A DNA stretch of 64,000 nucleotides from the NCBI GenBank assembly GCA_036785325.1, contig JAXIVH010000002.1:10907278-10971277 (forward strand), read 5' to 3'. The stretch is from Urophycis tenuis (lineage: Eukaryota; Chordata; Actinopteri; Gadiformes; Phycidae). Both the position numbers and the translations under genes were made by a program. This document shows positions 32,048-43,417 of the stretch, piece by piece (positions within the stretch are counted from its first letter, which is position 1; each line of letters begins with the position of its first letter). The notes beneath the pieces were generated by a model. That model did no database searches and was not told where the DNA came from. It saw only the letters and a list, made by a program, of their open reading frames with translations.

Positions 32048-35000
32048 TCAGGGTGGCGGGTCTGTTCCCTGCCCTGGTGTTCTGGTTGCTGCGCTTGGCG
32101 GGGGTGTTGGAGGACCCTGGAGACCAGCTGGGCATGGACGTAGATTGTTCCGGTGTAGGGTGCGGACAGGCCCTTCCTTCCCCTCCGGCCGGATACAATA
32201 GACTGGCTGCCCAGGGCGCAACTGAGCAAGAACCACAAAAGGTGAGGGGACCCACCTAGGCTCCAGCTTGCCCCTGGCCCGACGGCGGGCCAGGACCCGC
32301 TCCCCTGGCAGTAGTTCAGTGGCCCGGGCCCTGCGGTTGTAGCGTGCCTGGTCCCAGGCCTGCCTCTGATGGGTGCGTGTTTGAACCTGGTGATAGGCGG
32401 CAGTCAAGGCACGGTGGTGATGTGCGACCCACCCATCTAGGGTGGTACGCTCCTGGGGAGGCTGAACATCCACACACAGATCTACAGGGAGCCTGGCGTG
32501 CCTGCCAAACACAACGAAATGGGGAGTTAGCCCAGTGGCACTATGAATGGTGTTGTTATATACCTGCACCAGCGCAGGCATCTTGGCCAACCACTGGGAC
32601 TGCTCCTCCACATGCAGGGAACTCAGCAGGGACAGCAGAGTCTGGTTGAACCGCTCGACAACCCCGTTGCCCTGTGGATGGTATGCGGTGGTCCGGCTCT
32701 TAACGCAGCCATACAGGGCACAGAGCTGCCACATCAGCTCTGACTCGAATGCTCCCCCTCTGTCTGACAGAATCCGCTCATGGGCAGCCGAACGTCTGAA
32801 TGAACGCACCCCACAAGGCCTTCATGGTAGTGCCAGCAGATTGGTCTCGGGTGGGCACTGCTACTGCATCACGGGAGAAGAGGTCTGTAATAACCAGGAT
32901 ATATGGGTACACGTCTGCTGGTTGGCCTAATGACAAGTAGTCCAACCCCACAACTTCAAACGGGTAGGTAGTTTGTATGGATCGCAAGGGAGCTCTCACC
33001 TCTGGGCCAGCCTTGCTTACCGCACACTCCACACAGTCTTTAGTCCAGTTACTGCTGTCGGTGGCCATTCCCGCCCAGAAGAAGCGCCGCCGCAGAAGGC
33101 TCAGAGTCCGCTCCGCACTAGCATGCCCTGCAGCCCGATGATATGGGGCCCATATGTCTTGGGCTGCCCCACCTGGTACAATGATTAGTCGGGCATCTGC
33201 AAACATGTCCGGCTCCTTCCCCATCTTTACCAGGACCCCATCACGGATCTCGATCGCCTCCCATTCTGTCAGCAGTCTCTGTAAGGGTCGGGAAAGGGTG
33301 GTGCGTACCTCATCAGTCGGGCAAGTATGCCGGCTCTTCCAGTCGTACAGTTGCTGCAAGTCTGGGTCTGCACGCTGCGCCTCCCTCCATTGACTAGCGG
33401 GGGCAGCATGGGGCAGCTGTGACGAAGATTCCCCTCTCTGGGTTGGTAAGCCCAGATCAGTCTCGACTGTGGACACCATAGCTTCCGCCGGCAGGCGGGA
33501 CAGAGCGTCTGCGTTTTCGTTCTTCTTTCCCGGGCAGTATTTTATGACATAGTTGTAGTTGGAGAGCTGTGCCACCCACCTCTGCTTGGTAGCCCCGAGG
33601 GTCGCCGTTGTCAGGTGCACTAAGGGGTTGTTGTCGGTGACCACCTCAATCTCTGCCCCCCAGAGATAGTCTTTGAACTTCTCGGTGACTGCCCACTTGA
33701 GCCCCAGCAGCTCCAGCTTAAACGAGCTGTAGTTCTTGTCGTTCCGTTCAGCTGGATGCAAACTGCGGCTTGCGTAGGCAATCACTCGTTCCTTCCCTTC
33801 TTGGGTTTGAGATAGCACAGCTCCCAGACCTGCGAGACTGGCGTCGACATACACCCGGAAGGGCAGGTTGAAGTCAGCATATTCCAGGATCGGGGCATCT
33901 AGTAAGGCAGTCTTTAGCCTTCCAAATGCCATCTGGCAGTCCTCTGTCCACTGGACTGTGGCAGACTTGACTCCGGCGGTGCCCTCCAGGAGGCCATTGA
34001 GGGGGCTGGCTATCTTCGAACATCCTGGTATGAATCTCCGGTAATAGCCTGCGAAGCCCAGGAATGAGCGCACTTGCTTCACGGTGTGGGGGACAGGCCA
34101 CTCGGCTACCGCCATGGTGTTCTCGGGGTCTGTAGCGACACCACGTTGACTGACTACATGGCCCAGATAATGGACCTCCCGCCGAAAGAGGTGGCAGTTC
34201 TGGGGTTGCAGCTTGAGTCCGTGGGCTTGCAGGCGCTTGAAGACCTGCTCCAGGTGGTCCAGGTGGCTGTCGAAATCAGAGGAGAACACTATGATGTCAT
34301 CCAGGTAAACTAATAAAAAGTCATTTACCTGGTTGCCAAGGCAGCGTTGCATCAGGTGCAGGAAGGTGGCGGGGGGCGTTGCACAGGCCGAAGGGCATCC
34401 TCTCGAACTGGTAAAAGCCCAGGGGTGTGGTGAATGCGGTTTTCTCTTGGTCTCGAGGATCCACTTCGACCTGCCAATACCCACACGCCAGATCCAAGGT
34501 GGAATACCAGGCTGCCTTTTTCAGGGTGGTGAGGGACTCCTCGATTCGTGGCAGGGGGTAAGCGTCCTTATGCGTCAGAGTGTTCAACTTTCAGTAGTCG
34601 ACGCAAAAGCGCCAGGAGCCATCCTTCTTACGCACCAGCACGACCGGGGCGGCCCAGGGGCTCGAACTCTCCTTCGCCACCCCACTCTCCAGCATGCCTT
34701 GCAAGAGTGCCCGCAGCTCAGGGTACAGTCGTGGTGGGACGAGGCGGTATCGCTCGCACACTGGTGGTGTAGTGCCTGTGGGGATTTGGTGCAGGACCGC
34801 ACTGGTCCGCCCGAAGTCACCTTCATGGGCTGCGAAGACAGGGCCCATTTCCATAATAAGGCAGTCAGCTGTTCTTGCTGGGAGGAAGACAAGTCTTCCC
34901 CTCGCAACGCCAGGGCTGGGTGTCTGTCGGTCTCCTCAGTCTTAACCGGCTGTACAGCCACTTCCACCACTGCTGGCTCCGGGCTGGTTAGCACCATCTC

Positions 35001-35760
35001 ATGCTGCCCTTGTACCTCTTCGACAGTCACCTGAAATACGGCTGCCAAGGGTCGGCCCTGTGGGAGCTGGACTGGGTAAGGGTTTGGGTTGCACAGTCGG
35101 ACGGCGACCCTTCCTTGTCGCATCCAGCCAAGGGTTCTAGCCACTCGCCACTCTTGGTCTGCTTCATCCAGATCCTCCACCATCACTAAGCAGTCGGGGT
35201 GGCCACTGCCTTGTGCGACCTTGGTCCACAGAAGCACCTCCATTTCAGGGGGGAGGATGACTGGTGGCTGCGGTTCCAGCTTGGTGACCCCTTGGAGATG
35301 GAATCCGGGTCCCGACACCAAGGTCCGTCTGCAGGCAGTGAATGCCTGAGCCCATGCTGCTCCTGCGGTTGGGCTGTTGGTCGACCGGAATGCCGTCTCC
35401 CCAGGGTGGCTTCCCTGGAATACCTGCTGCCAACAGTCAGAAATAAAATTCATCCCCAGTATACCACAGTCAGCCCCCAGGCACAAGTCTTTCACAATCA
35501 CAACCCCCTTATCCACTAACTGAACCCCACCCACTTCAAAATTAAGAATTGTATAGCCTACATCAGGAATGGTCAGGCCGTTGGCTGCCCTCAGGGTGAG
35601 CCAAGGGATTTCCTCCACATCGTGGATTTTGTCCGTCCCAAAGTACTTTTGGAAAAAGGAGTAACTAAACAGGGTAACTTGAGACCCAGTGTCTAAAATA
35701 CAGGGGATCTTTTTACCTTGTACACTAACCTCTACTAGTGGGCATTCTCCTACCATCGAG
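32048..35760 (-). pseudogene. Gypsy pol: protease, reverse transcriptase, RNase H, integrase (broken)
   Basis: The aspartic protease motif D-T-G-S is near 35690. Reverse transcriptase begins with the K-x-x-S-P-W-A-A-P-V-V-L-V-R-K-K-D-G-S-W-R stretch near 34640; Y-L-D-D is near 34300. RNase H follows with D-A-S-L-A-G-L-G near 33840 and T-D-N-N-P-L near 33630. Integrase has the H-x3-H...C-x2-C finger near 33040-33150, the core D near 32945, D in S-D-R-G near 32760, and E in V-V-E-R-F-N near 32650. A C-terminal G-P-Y/F-like tail runs to about 32060. Breaks are a shift near 34850, a TGA at 34588-34590, a shift near 34380 and one near 32790. In life it copies and integrates the element. Confidence 0.9.
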
Positions 35761-35824
35761 GGCCTCTGAGCAGCAGTCTGGGTCCCGCTTTCCTCGGTGG
35801 CTTGCCCCACAGCTACCGAGGGTG

Positions 35825-36833
35825 CTAAAAATCCGGGTTGGACGGGCGCTGCCTCCGGGGGCAGCGTCGCTGGATGTGGCCAGACTCGCCACAATCACGG
35901 CAGATGGGCCTGCCTTCTGCATCCCATCGGTATGGCTGTGAATCCCCTTGGGATCTCCAGACTGGTTGAGGTCTGGAGGTGGTGGTGGTGGTGTTCTGGA
36001 CCCGATGCTCTCTTACGGGTAGGTCTACCTGGCGATCTTGAAGCTGTAGGTTCCGGAGGTCTTGCATCAGGGTCTTGCATCAGGGTCTTGCTAAGAGCGG
36101 ACAGCTGTTCTTTTAGATCTTGCTGCACTTCCAACTTAAATGTCTCTTTCCACTGCTGCCAGGAGGAGTCGACTACAGGGGCTGCGGCAGCAGGTCTTGG
36201 TGCGTCCACCCGGCATACTTGTAGCTCCATTTGGTCCCTCTCCTGCTCAAGTGCCTTGGCTTCGGTGTACGTGGCTGCAAAAGACATAGCTGGTCTGCGT
36301 CGCAGTTGGCGCTGGAGCTCCTGTTGAATGGTGCTGGGCCGCAGGCCCATTGCAAACTGTGCACGCAGCATCTCGTCATCTCCCTCTGCTGGGCCTGGTT
36401 CAGCGGCTCGCCACCGTTGGTGCAATCCTCGGAGCCGGAGTGTGAAAGCTCCCACCCCCTCATCAGTCCCTTGTCGACACTGGAAGAATTGCGCCTGGAG
36501 CTGTGCCACCGACGTGGCCCCCCCATACAGGCCTTTCAGCAGAGTGAAGATTTTCTCATCTGTGTCTTTGTTGGTGGTTGCAGCCAGTTGTACTTCTTGC
36601 TTTGCTTCCCCCTCTAAAGCGCTCAGGACAAAATATACCCTTTGTTGGCCATGTAGCCCCTGTGCCCGGAGAAAAGCCTACATCTGTGTCTTCCATTCGT
36701 CGAAGGCAGTGGCTCCTCCTTTTCCGCTGAACTTGGGGATCCAGGGCCCCCCCATGAACCATGGCATCATCACTGTGTTGCCCCCTGGTCTAGGCACTGG
36801 CTCGGGTCCCTCACTTTGCCTAGCGTCATCCAT
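35825..36833 (-). pseudogene. Gypsy gag with CCHC zinc knuckle, broken
   Basis: Start at the ATG 36831-36833, 46 bp inside from the LTR (M-D-D-A-R-Q). A TAG at 36678-36680 is in frame. The capsid-like region (36509-35895) has the F-x-x-L-R-Q/R-W pattern of Gypsy gag. A frameshift moves the C-terminal nucleic-acid-binding knuckle C-R-D-C-G-E-S-G-H-I-Q-R-R-C to another frame at about 35855-35900. The protein would package element RNA. Confidence 0.85.
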
Positions 36834-36851
36834 GTTGTGGGTGTTACCGGG

Positions 36852-36869
36852 ATCCTGCCGACAACGCCA
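36852..36869 (-). promoter_or_regulatory. Primer-binding-site-like sequence of the Gypsy element
   Basis: TGGCGTTGTCGGCAGGAT on the minus strand begins with TGG, complementary to a tRNA CCA end, and lies 9 bp inside the 5' LTR. The matching tRNA was not identified. Confidence 0.6.
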
Positions 36870-36960
36870 AAAAGTGAGTGTTGCCCAGTCTTAGCGACAA
36901 ACCCAACTAATGCAGGAGATCCCAGGACACACCACAACACAGAGAGCAGGCGTCAATTAA

Positions 36961-38089
36961 CCCATTTAGGCCGGGAAAGCATTGCCGCATTTCTACCTTT
37001 AAAGCCAGGGGCGCTGTTGCGTTATTCGACCATTAAGGCCAGGAAAGCGTTTACGTCGTTTTTCCTGTATAAGGGTTGTTTTTCATGTCATTGTTGAATG
37101 CTGCATTGACTAGTATTGCGTTTCACTGGGAAAGAATGCCGCATTGTTTACATAGAACTATACGTCCGAACCTAATTACGTTTCACGTGGTAAAAAAGAT
37201 GTGTGACCCACCGCTCCACACTGACCCACTGACATGGTGGAAAGCAAATCAAAAAAGATACCCCCGCCTGGCAAAGTTGGCGAGCGCCTACTTGTGTGTG
37301 CCTGCAACGTCCGTGCCGTCGGAGCGCGTGTTCTCCGCTGCCGGCTTAATAGTTAATAGGCTGCGCACACGTCTCCACCCCGAACACGTTGACATGTTGA
37401 TTTTTCTGAATAAAAATATGCAATAGGTTTACTTCGCTATTTCTGTTAAATCCATTCGATCTCGTTGCTGAAACTGTTTCACCCGGTTCCGCCTAACAGG
37501 CAGTTAAATGAAAAACAGCGCAGCGGTTTTTGTAAAACTGTTTGTTTGTTGTCATGCTGTAGCTGAGATAAATGGCTCAGGGAATATGCCCATTCTGTCG
37601 TGTGTGTGTGGTGGTTGAAGGAAGGGGATGTCGCACGTGAGCGCGCACGTGTGTGTGTGTTTTTTTTTTTTTTTTTGGGGGGGGGGGGGGGGGGTCGATT
37701 TTCGTATAAAATTCGAATAGTGTCTAGCGGATTTTGAATAGTGTTTTGGACTGAAAGTCACATCCCTACTGACAAGTTGATTTGATTTGATTTGATTACT
37801 GTTTTCTAATTGAAAATAGTGCTGTTCCTGCACTTTACTTTTTACATTTTCTATTTTCGTGAAGGTGTATGTAAATAAACTCAATTTCAAAAGAAAGCCA
37901 CGGGTGTAAGCTCTCAAATACTTTTTGAAATTTGTTTCTATCTGCTACAGAGGCTGAGAAATCAATAATTTAGTAGGCGTTGACACAATTGCTGAATTTC
38001 CAGAAAAACTTCAGGTTTTAGGGGGTCTTTCTGAAATCGGCCATAGGTTTTACAGGCATTCTTTTCCAGGCGTTTTAGGCCTAAATGGG
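36961..38089. mobile_element. TTAA-type element (1,129 bp) inside the Gypsy LTR
   Basis: Ends are CCCATTTAGGCC and its perfect inverse; TTAA occurs at 36957-36960 and 38090-38093. The partner LTR keeps the single TTAA (about 30577) as an empty site. TTAA and CCC ends suggest a piggyBac-like origin. It contains a fragment of a hAT transposase, so it has captured or been invaded by other DNA. A T-run and G-run lie at 37660-37695. Confidence 0.88.
37196..37426 (+). pseudogene. hATC dimerisation fragment of a hAT transposase
   Basis: The frame carries D-P-L-x-W-W-K, Y-P-x-L-A-x-L-A-x-x-Y-L, then P-S-E-R-V-F-S-A-A-G and H-P-E-H-V-D-M-L-I-F-L, the hATC signature. Only this C-terminal part is present, within the TTAA element. 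Upstream codons to 37076 do not look like transposase. Confidence 0.8.
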
Positions 38090-39339
38090 TTAAGAAGAAG
38101 ATATTTTATTGTGATACAACCACTTAAATAACTGCCACTCGCACTTGCTAGGAGGCCTACAGCCGATGGTGACCACACAGCACGGTCAGGGTCTAATCTG
38201 GAAAGAATACGCACACAGTTTAAAACACAGCACAAAGGTATAAAAATCTGTTCACCGCAAACCCGCTTTATATTTGTGCCTGGACTACACACAAAAGAAA
38301 CACTCACACAAACCAGCACACTAATTACACGCGTGAGTTCTGGACCACAAAACCTTACTGGTGGCTCGCCTCAGGCCCACCCCCAAGTCTAGCGCTTTGG
38401 CGAGTTACACAAATTAAAACCTATCGGAAAACAATAAACAAACAGAAAGATAAATTGTCCACTCGGTCGGGGTCCCTCCCGACCGAGAAAAAAAATAAAT
38501 GAAAAAAATAATAAAGAAGACAGCAACAGCACGGCACGGTGAAATCAGTCCGTAGTCACCGCAGCACTGACCAAAAGTTCACTGGCTGTGGTGTCCCAAG
38601 TTGACTTACGACTGGCCAGGAAGTTAGTCAATCCCAGCAGCCAGGACTTTTACTTTGACGGCCGTCGGGGCGTTGGCATGGGGACGGCCAGGAGTTCCAC
38701 GGTCGGGCTGACGTCACTCCTGGGATTCCCAAAAGTGGTCGATCGCGGTAGCTGACAACAGACAGGCAGAGTATGAGTCTTCACGTTTCGTTAAGGGGCA
38801 GCCCACTCACACAGAACACTAATTTGACTTCGGAAGTCACCGTTCCTTTAGGAAGTATTTGAGATCGCAGAACGAATGTCTTTTCGTCGGCGCGGCTCGT
38901 CTTCTCCGTCGGTGCGTCGCAGATGACCGGACAGGAACAGCACGTAGTCGTGGCCGTGGGCATGTCAGCGACTAGTAGCCCGATCCTGGCAGCTCACGGT
39001 GAACCTCCCGTCTCTGGAGCGGTCCGGTTCGGCACCCTTTATTGGCGTGTGTCAACCAATCGGGTGTCGCCAGCCGCTCCCATCCACTGAAACCAGCTGC
39101 GGCTCGTTTCCACCAGCTGGGTCCCGCTGATTAGCGCCCAGCCATCAGGAAATAAATGCACGCAAGCACAATGGCACGGACACCCGTATGTATCGGCAGT
39201 CCAAGTCCTCCCAACAAGAACCCTGATCCCGCCGTTCCAAACAGTCCACAAAGCACCCCTCATATCATACACAAATCAAGCAGACACCAATAGTGCCATT
39301 TTACCAAATACTAAAATACACCACCCAGGGCCCATGACA

Positions 39340-39851
39340 TTACCACCATCATTCACGGGAAACCAGTGGAGGTGGTGGAGGAATACAAATACCTGGGCAC
39401 CATCTTTGACAACCTCCTGAGATTCACTGCCAACACAGAGGAGATTATCAGGAGGTGTCAGCAACGGCTGTACCTCCTCAGAAAACTTAACTCCTTTGGA
39501 GTCAGCACACCCACCATGACTACATTCTATTATGCCTTCCTTGAAAGCGTCATGACTTTTTCTATAACCTGCTGGTTTCACTCCCTCAGCCTACAGAACA
39601 GGACCAGACTGCAGCGCACTGTATCAGTGTGCTCTAAAATCATCGGCGTGCCTGTCAGAACTCTGGCCCGTGTTTTTGACCAACAGGCCCTCAGACAGGC
39701 AACCAAAATCATGAAGGATCCCTCTCACATACTTCACCCTGCATTTCAATGGCTCCCCTCTGGGCGGCACCTGCGCTGTGTTGCATGCAAGACTGAGAGA
39801 AGGAAAGCCACCTTTGTCCCCAAAGCCATTCTGCTTCTCAATTCCAGTTAA
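39340..39851 (+). pseudogene. LINE reverse transcriptase C-terminal block
   Basis: It continues the L2/Rex1-type protein after the Gypsy insert: V-E-E-Y-K-Y-L-G-T-I-F, Q-Q-R-L-Y-L-L-R-K-L, F-Y-Y-A-F-L-E-S-V and S-G-R-H-L-R, ending with TAA at 39849-39851. It is open throughout. Confidence 0.85.
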
Positions 39852-39860
39852 TACCATTGC

Positions 39861-40636
39861 CCACAATATGCCCTTCACCCAAACTACTTGGCACCGTGTA
39901 ATACAACCGGAACTACTACACTCACACAATAAGCCCACTAATCACTTTATTAGGGACCGAGCCTGTGAAACAGGACGAGGTCCCTATTGTTTTTGTTATT
40001 TGGGGATCTTTGACGTTGATTTTAACCCCCTGAACATATACGCAAACTCAATTTTTTTTGGCAAAGTTATCAGATCTGGTGAAGTTGCGAGTTTCCCTCT
40101 GATTTATATTCAATAGATTAGTGACCCACTCGACCACAAATCTTTTTTAAAAGTCTAACAAAGTCCACTGTGAATGGTAACCAAACCAAATCATGAATGC
40201 AACGAAGGATCTGCCTCACCCCTGAATCAGGCCGAGCCCACCAAACTATAAGGTTGTCTTCACCCTGTTCTACAACACCGGGTTCAGTCTGCTTCAACAC
40301 GTTGAATTATTGACAACCTGTTACATCTCAAACCTGTGTTGCAACTTCCTGTAACTGGCCGACATCCATCGTGACAAGACATGACCAGTGTGTGATTCAT
40401 GAGTGCACTTGTGTATTTCTGTTGAACATCGTTTCAGTGGAAGTGTCAGATGTGTACTTACTTTGAATTAACAGTCCATCAATCAGTCAGCAAATCAGCC
40501 ACATAGTGAACTCCACCCACTGGTAAAATTACTTGGAATTAATAACAGACACACCTGGTCTTATTATTATTTATTTTTTTTATTATACTTTATTCACCCC
40601 ACAGCAGGAAAATTCGTATTTGATTTGTTATTCGTA
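39861..40636. other. Intergenic DNA, mostly unassigned
   Basis: No gene is seen. A segment at 39950-40000 (AGGGACCGAGCC with a nearby inverse GGTCCCT) could be part of a fish repeat but no element ends were found. Confidence 0.4.
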
Positions 40637-40941
40637 CATTTGACCGATCCTATGGCACATAGGAGCAGTGGGACTGCTGTGTTCATTTGACCCATCCTAT
40701 GGTACATAGGAGCAGTGGGGCTGCTATGTTCATTTGACCCATCCTATGGTACATAGGAGCAGTGGGCTGCCATGTTCAGCGCCCGGGGAGCAAGTTGGGC
40801 TTCAGTGTCTTGCTCAAGGACACGTCGGCATGTGGACAGTTGTAGGAGGGGGAATCAAGGGGATCGAACCGCCGACCCTACGGTTGGTTGATGACCCGCT
40901 CTGTCCCCCAGCTCTAACCACTGAGCCACCATCGCCTCCCC
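40637..40941 (-). mobile_element. tRNA-derived SINE, minus strand, with tandem 47-bp tail units
   Basis: On the minus strand it starts GGTGGCTCAGTGG (box A like) and has GGTTCGATCCCC (box B like) about 45 bp later. A conserved SINE body (TGTCCTTGAGCAAGACACTGAA) follows. The distal part is three 47-bp repeats starting at 40637, 40684 and 40731. This body is typical of fish tRNA SINEs. Confidence 0.85.
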
Positions 40942-41007
40942 AATTATTATTATTATTTTTATTTTTTTAAAGGGGAGGTAGTGGAGGGGCTCGGTTCTCT
41001 GCATTTG

Positions 41008-41180
41008 ACCCATCCTATTGTACATAGGAGCAGTGGGCAGCATGGCCAGCACCTGGGGAGCAAGTTGGGGTCCAGTGTCTTCCTCAAGGACACTTCAACA
41101 TGTGGACAGTTGGAAGTGGGAATCGAACCGCCTACGGTTAGTGGACGACCCGCTCTACCCACTGAGCTACCGCTGCCCTC
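41008..41180 (-). mobile_element. tRNA-derived SINE, second copy, minus strand
   Basis: Same order as the neighbouring copy: box A near 41160-41175 (CTCAGTGGGTAGAGC on the minus strand), box B near 41120, the body with TTGAGGAAGACACTGGA, and one unit of the 47-bp tail (CATTTGACCC). Confidence 0.82.
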
Positions 41181-41202
41181 TAGGTTCCTAGGTTTATCTC
41201 TC

Positions 41203-41246
<44 letters not shown>

Positions 41247-41247
41247 G
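41203..41247. repeat. ATT microsatellite
   Basis: About 15 ATT/TTA units downstream of the second SINE. Confidence 0.95.
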
Positions 41248-41252
41248 CAGTA

Positions 41253-41744
41253 TTATTCTGCAGAATAAAAAAATTGCAATTTTGGAGGTATTGCTTGATT
41301 GTATTGTCTTATGCAAATGTATGTTGGCGTGTGAGCTAGTTCATTAACTTACTTACCCCCTTGTACCCCCTTAACTGGCATTGTCATGCTTTCACATCTT
41401 AAATTAGTAATTGGCTAAACAGTTACACAGACCCGCCTCCTTGGGGCGATTTCTCCATCGCCCAAGAGCTGTTGAAGCATGGGACACGGGACGTGTAGGA
41501 AAAGCATACATCTTGTACAGATGATTTTCTATCATATTTTGCACATATTATTGGGTACAGTCATATGTCAAACACACAAATATTAACAATTTGTATAATT
41601 TATTGTTATTAGTTTTATTTTATTTTTAATTTATTTCTTTATTGTGGGTCAAGGGGGGGCGGTGCCCTATCGCCCTCTATGGGCCAGCCGCCACTGCATC
41701 CTATAACCTTGGAAAACAACTCGGTCAATATGCAATCCAGCCTG
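41253..41744. other. Intergenic DNA with a probable hAT end
   Basis: The segment ending CCAGCCGCCACTG at about 41695 is the inverse of a CAGTGGCGGCTGG end familiar from fish hAT elements. The other end was not found. No gene is seen. Confidence 0.35.
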
Positions 41745-41757
41745 TTGGGTTATAGTG

Positions 41758-41763
41758 TTTATT
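41758..41763 (-). terminator. Candidate polyadenylation signal for rapunzel copy 1
   Basis: AATAAA on the minus strand about 900 bp after the stop codon, in AT-rich DNA. The link to the gene is inferred from position only. Confidence 0.35.
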
Positions 41764-42627
41764 CAGAGTGCTGCATAGAATACATAAGTGCAACAAATGT
41801 CATACAAAAAGGGTAAAGAATATTAAAAAATATGACATTTTCCAAAGAAACTGGTGGATAACTGTATTCTCCCATCCCCACAGTGTTATAATTCTATCTA
41901 AAGATAATGCAGTTTATATATTTAACTTTGTGTATTCTGAAAAAAATGATTTGGTCTATCCAATCATTTAGCATTCATGTTGTGTTTAATTGTAGTTTTC
42001 TTAAAATATAAACCCTTCACCTACTTATCACCAACTCCTTAGTGTTCATTAACAAGAAGAAAAAAAAACAAAGTTGGTGGTTGGAAAATAATGAAGGACA
42101 TGTAATGTTAGACATCTGCAGTTAAACACGTGTACAAAGTAACATACATTGATGGATGGCAAAGTGTCGCAGTGTTACGATAAGTTGGCTTATCGTGAGA
42201 TGACTTGTCATGAGTTTCAGAAAACCATGTTATGTGTGGTTAAGGTACTTTTGGTCAAAGTTATGTCCTACACTTACCAACCGCCTGACAGCATGTAACC
42301 CACCCCCATTCAAGTCAGTGGAAAAAAAAAAGCCAGATTATACGAAGCTAGTCCACGTCTCCACTGCCCACCACCAGTTAGTAGAGAAGCAGGCCAGCCG
42401 GTAGAGAGAAAGAGGAAACAATAGGAACAGCTCTCCTGTTGTGTTGTCAGCACACGAGTCCACCTCATTGACTCTATGAGACTCCCCTCAGGGTAACATC
42501 CCTACTCTGAAACAAGCAGCCTGGACAGAGAAGATCATCAAGGAGATGGAAGAAAAGTGCAGAAGGCAGAGAGAGAGACACTGACAAGGAGATGCTGGGC
42601 ACAGTCCTGTAGGAGAATGCCAAGGAG

Positions 42628-42661
42628 TCAATCTCCTCCTCCTCCTCCTCCTCCTCCTCCT
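42628..42661. repeat. CTC/GAG trinucleotide microsatellite in the rapunzel 3' UTR
   Basis: About 11 CTC units ending only a few bases beyond the stop codon of rapunzel copy 1. Confidence 0.95.
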
Positions 42662-42663
42662 CG

Positions 42664-43344
42664 TTACTTGCACTTTTGCAGCGCCTCCTTCATCTTCTCC
42701 TGCACGTGCTGCATATTCGCCTCCCACTCCTTCATGAGGCCCTCCTCGTCATCGCCCACGACGGCGGCGTAGCCCATCCGGGCGATGAGGCCGATGCAGA
42801 ACAGGTAGTTGAGCTGGGTGCACAGCTGATCCATGGTGGCGCGGTTGCCCTGCGAGTGCTTCAGGTACACCTCCAGGATGGGCCGGCTGAACAGCTTCGT
42901 CTTGCCCACCACGCCGTCGTACAGCGTGTGCAGGTCCTGGTCGTACAGGCCACTGCTGTAGCTCTCCTCGAAGTCTTCCTTGCGTTGCTGGCGCCACCGC
43001 TCCGGCGCCTCCACCATCTCCATGAACTTGCGGAACTGGTTGCGGAGGTTCTCCTCCACTCTGCCGTACTGGCCTTGCAGCGTCTCCTTCTTGATGTGCA
43101 TGAGGGTGTCGCGGTTCTGCTGGGAGATCTGGTCCAGGGCCAGGTTGACTGAGCTGAACTTGTCCTTCACTGCGCGGACGTCCTCGTCGTCCACGTGGTG
43201 CAGCACCAAGCGGATCAGCGATCCCGCCAAGCCGAAGATGGGGTTGACCACGGCGGCGGCGGAGGAGATGCAGGCGACGCACTCCAGCACCTTGATGAGG
43301 CCCTGCTTCAGCTTGGCCTGGTCCTTCACAAGCTCCTGAGACAT
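42664..43344 (-). CDS. Rapunzel-family protein (copy 1)
   Basis: An intact 226-codon single-exon frame. The sequence follows the fish rapunzel family. A hydrophobic N-terminal stretch with V-N-P-I-F-G (about residues 33-50) could contact membranes. Then comes a helical charged region with I-S-Q-Q-N (about 74-78), an E-E-N-L-R-N-Q-F-R-K-F-M block (about 97-108), and a C-terminal L-Y-D-G-V-V-G...Y-L-F-C-I-G-L-I-A-R-M-G-Y segment (about 141-194). Length matches the family. Zebrafish rapunzel is known from a fin-overgrowth mutant; the molecular role is not established. A splice acceptor 75-78 bp before the ATG suggests an upstream 5' UTR exon. The start is the first ATG after it. A CTC microsatellite lies just after the stop. 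A paralogue follows upstream. Confidence 0.88.
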   Translation of the reverse strand: MSQELVKDQAKLKQGLIKVLECVACISSAAAVVNPIFGLAGSLIRLVLHHVDDEDVRAVKDKFSSVNLALDQISQQNRDTLMHIKKETLQGQYGRVEENLRNQFRKFMEMVEAPERWRQQRKEDFEESYSSGLYDQDLHTLYDGVVGKTKLFSRPILEVYLKHSQGNRATMDQLCTQLNYLFCIGLIARMGYAAVVGDDEEGLMKEWEANMQHVQEKMKEALQKCK

Positions 43345-43417
43345 GATTGGCTGCTGGTCCAGGGAGGGGGCAGAGTCAGGGGGCTGTCAATCACACGTGT
43401 TCTGTGGACGGTCCTGA

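Larger units (their letters stand above)
30494..39339 (-). mobile_element. Ty3/Gypsy retrotransposon, full length but decayed (8.8 kb)
   Basis: LTRs at 30494-31805 and 36879-39339 (the latter enlarged by a TTAA element) have TGT...ACA ends. A 4-bp duplication, TTAC, lies at 30490-30493 and 39340-39343. On the minus strand the order is LTR, primer-site-like TGGCGTTGTCGGCAGGAT (36852-36869), gag, protease, reverse transcriptase, RNase H, integrase, purine tract, LTR. That order (integrase after RNase H) is Ty3/Gypsy. Several stops and shifts disable gag-pol. Confidence 0.93.
36879..39339 (-). repeat. Gypsy 5' LTR, carrying a TTAA element
   Basis: Matches 30494-31805 over its length apart from a 1,129-bp insert at 36961-38089 and a few small changes. 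Confidence 0.9.
25899..39860 (+). mobile_element. L2/Rex1-type LINE split by a hAT and a Gypsy element
   Basis: Three coding blocks form one ORF2-like protein: endonuclease and start of polymerase (25938-27892), a short block (30319-30493), and the C-terminal region (39340-39851). The gaps are a hAT with duplicated CTGACGAC and a Gypsy element with duplicated TTAC. Removing each insert with one copy of its duplication rejoins the frame across both breaks. The 3' end after 39851 is not clear and no poly-A or short-repeat tail is evident. Confidence 0.88.

Noticed and set aside
40637..40777. CRISPR-like array (three 47-bp units)
   Set aside because: The units are adjacent with no unique spacers, and they are the tail of a SINE in a vertebrate genome.
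42676..43339. Plus-strand and alternative frames overlapping rapunzel copy 1
   Set aside because: They are shadows of a GC-rich coding frame. Only the 226-codon minus-strand frame matches the family.
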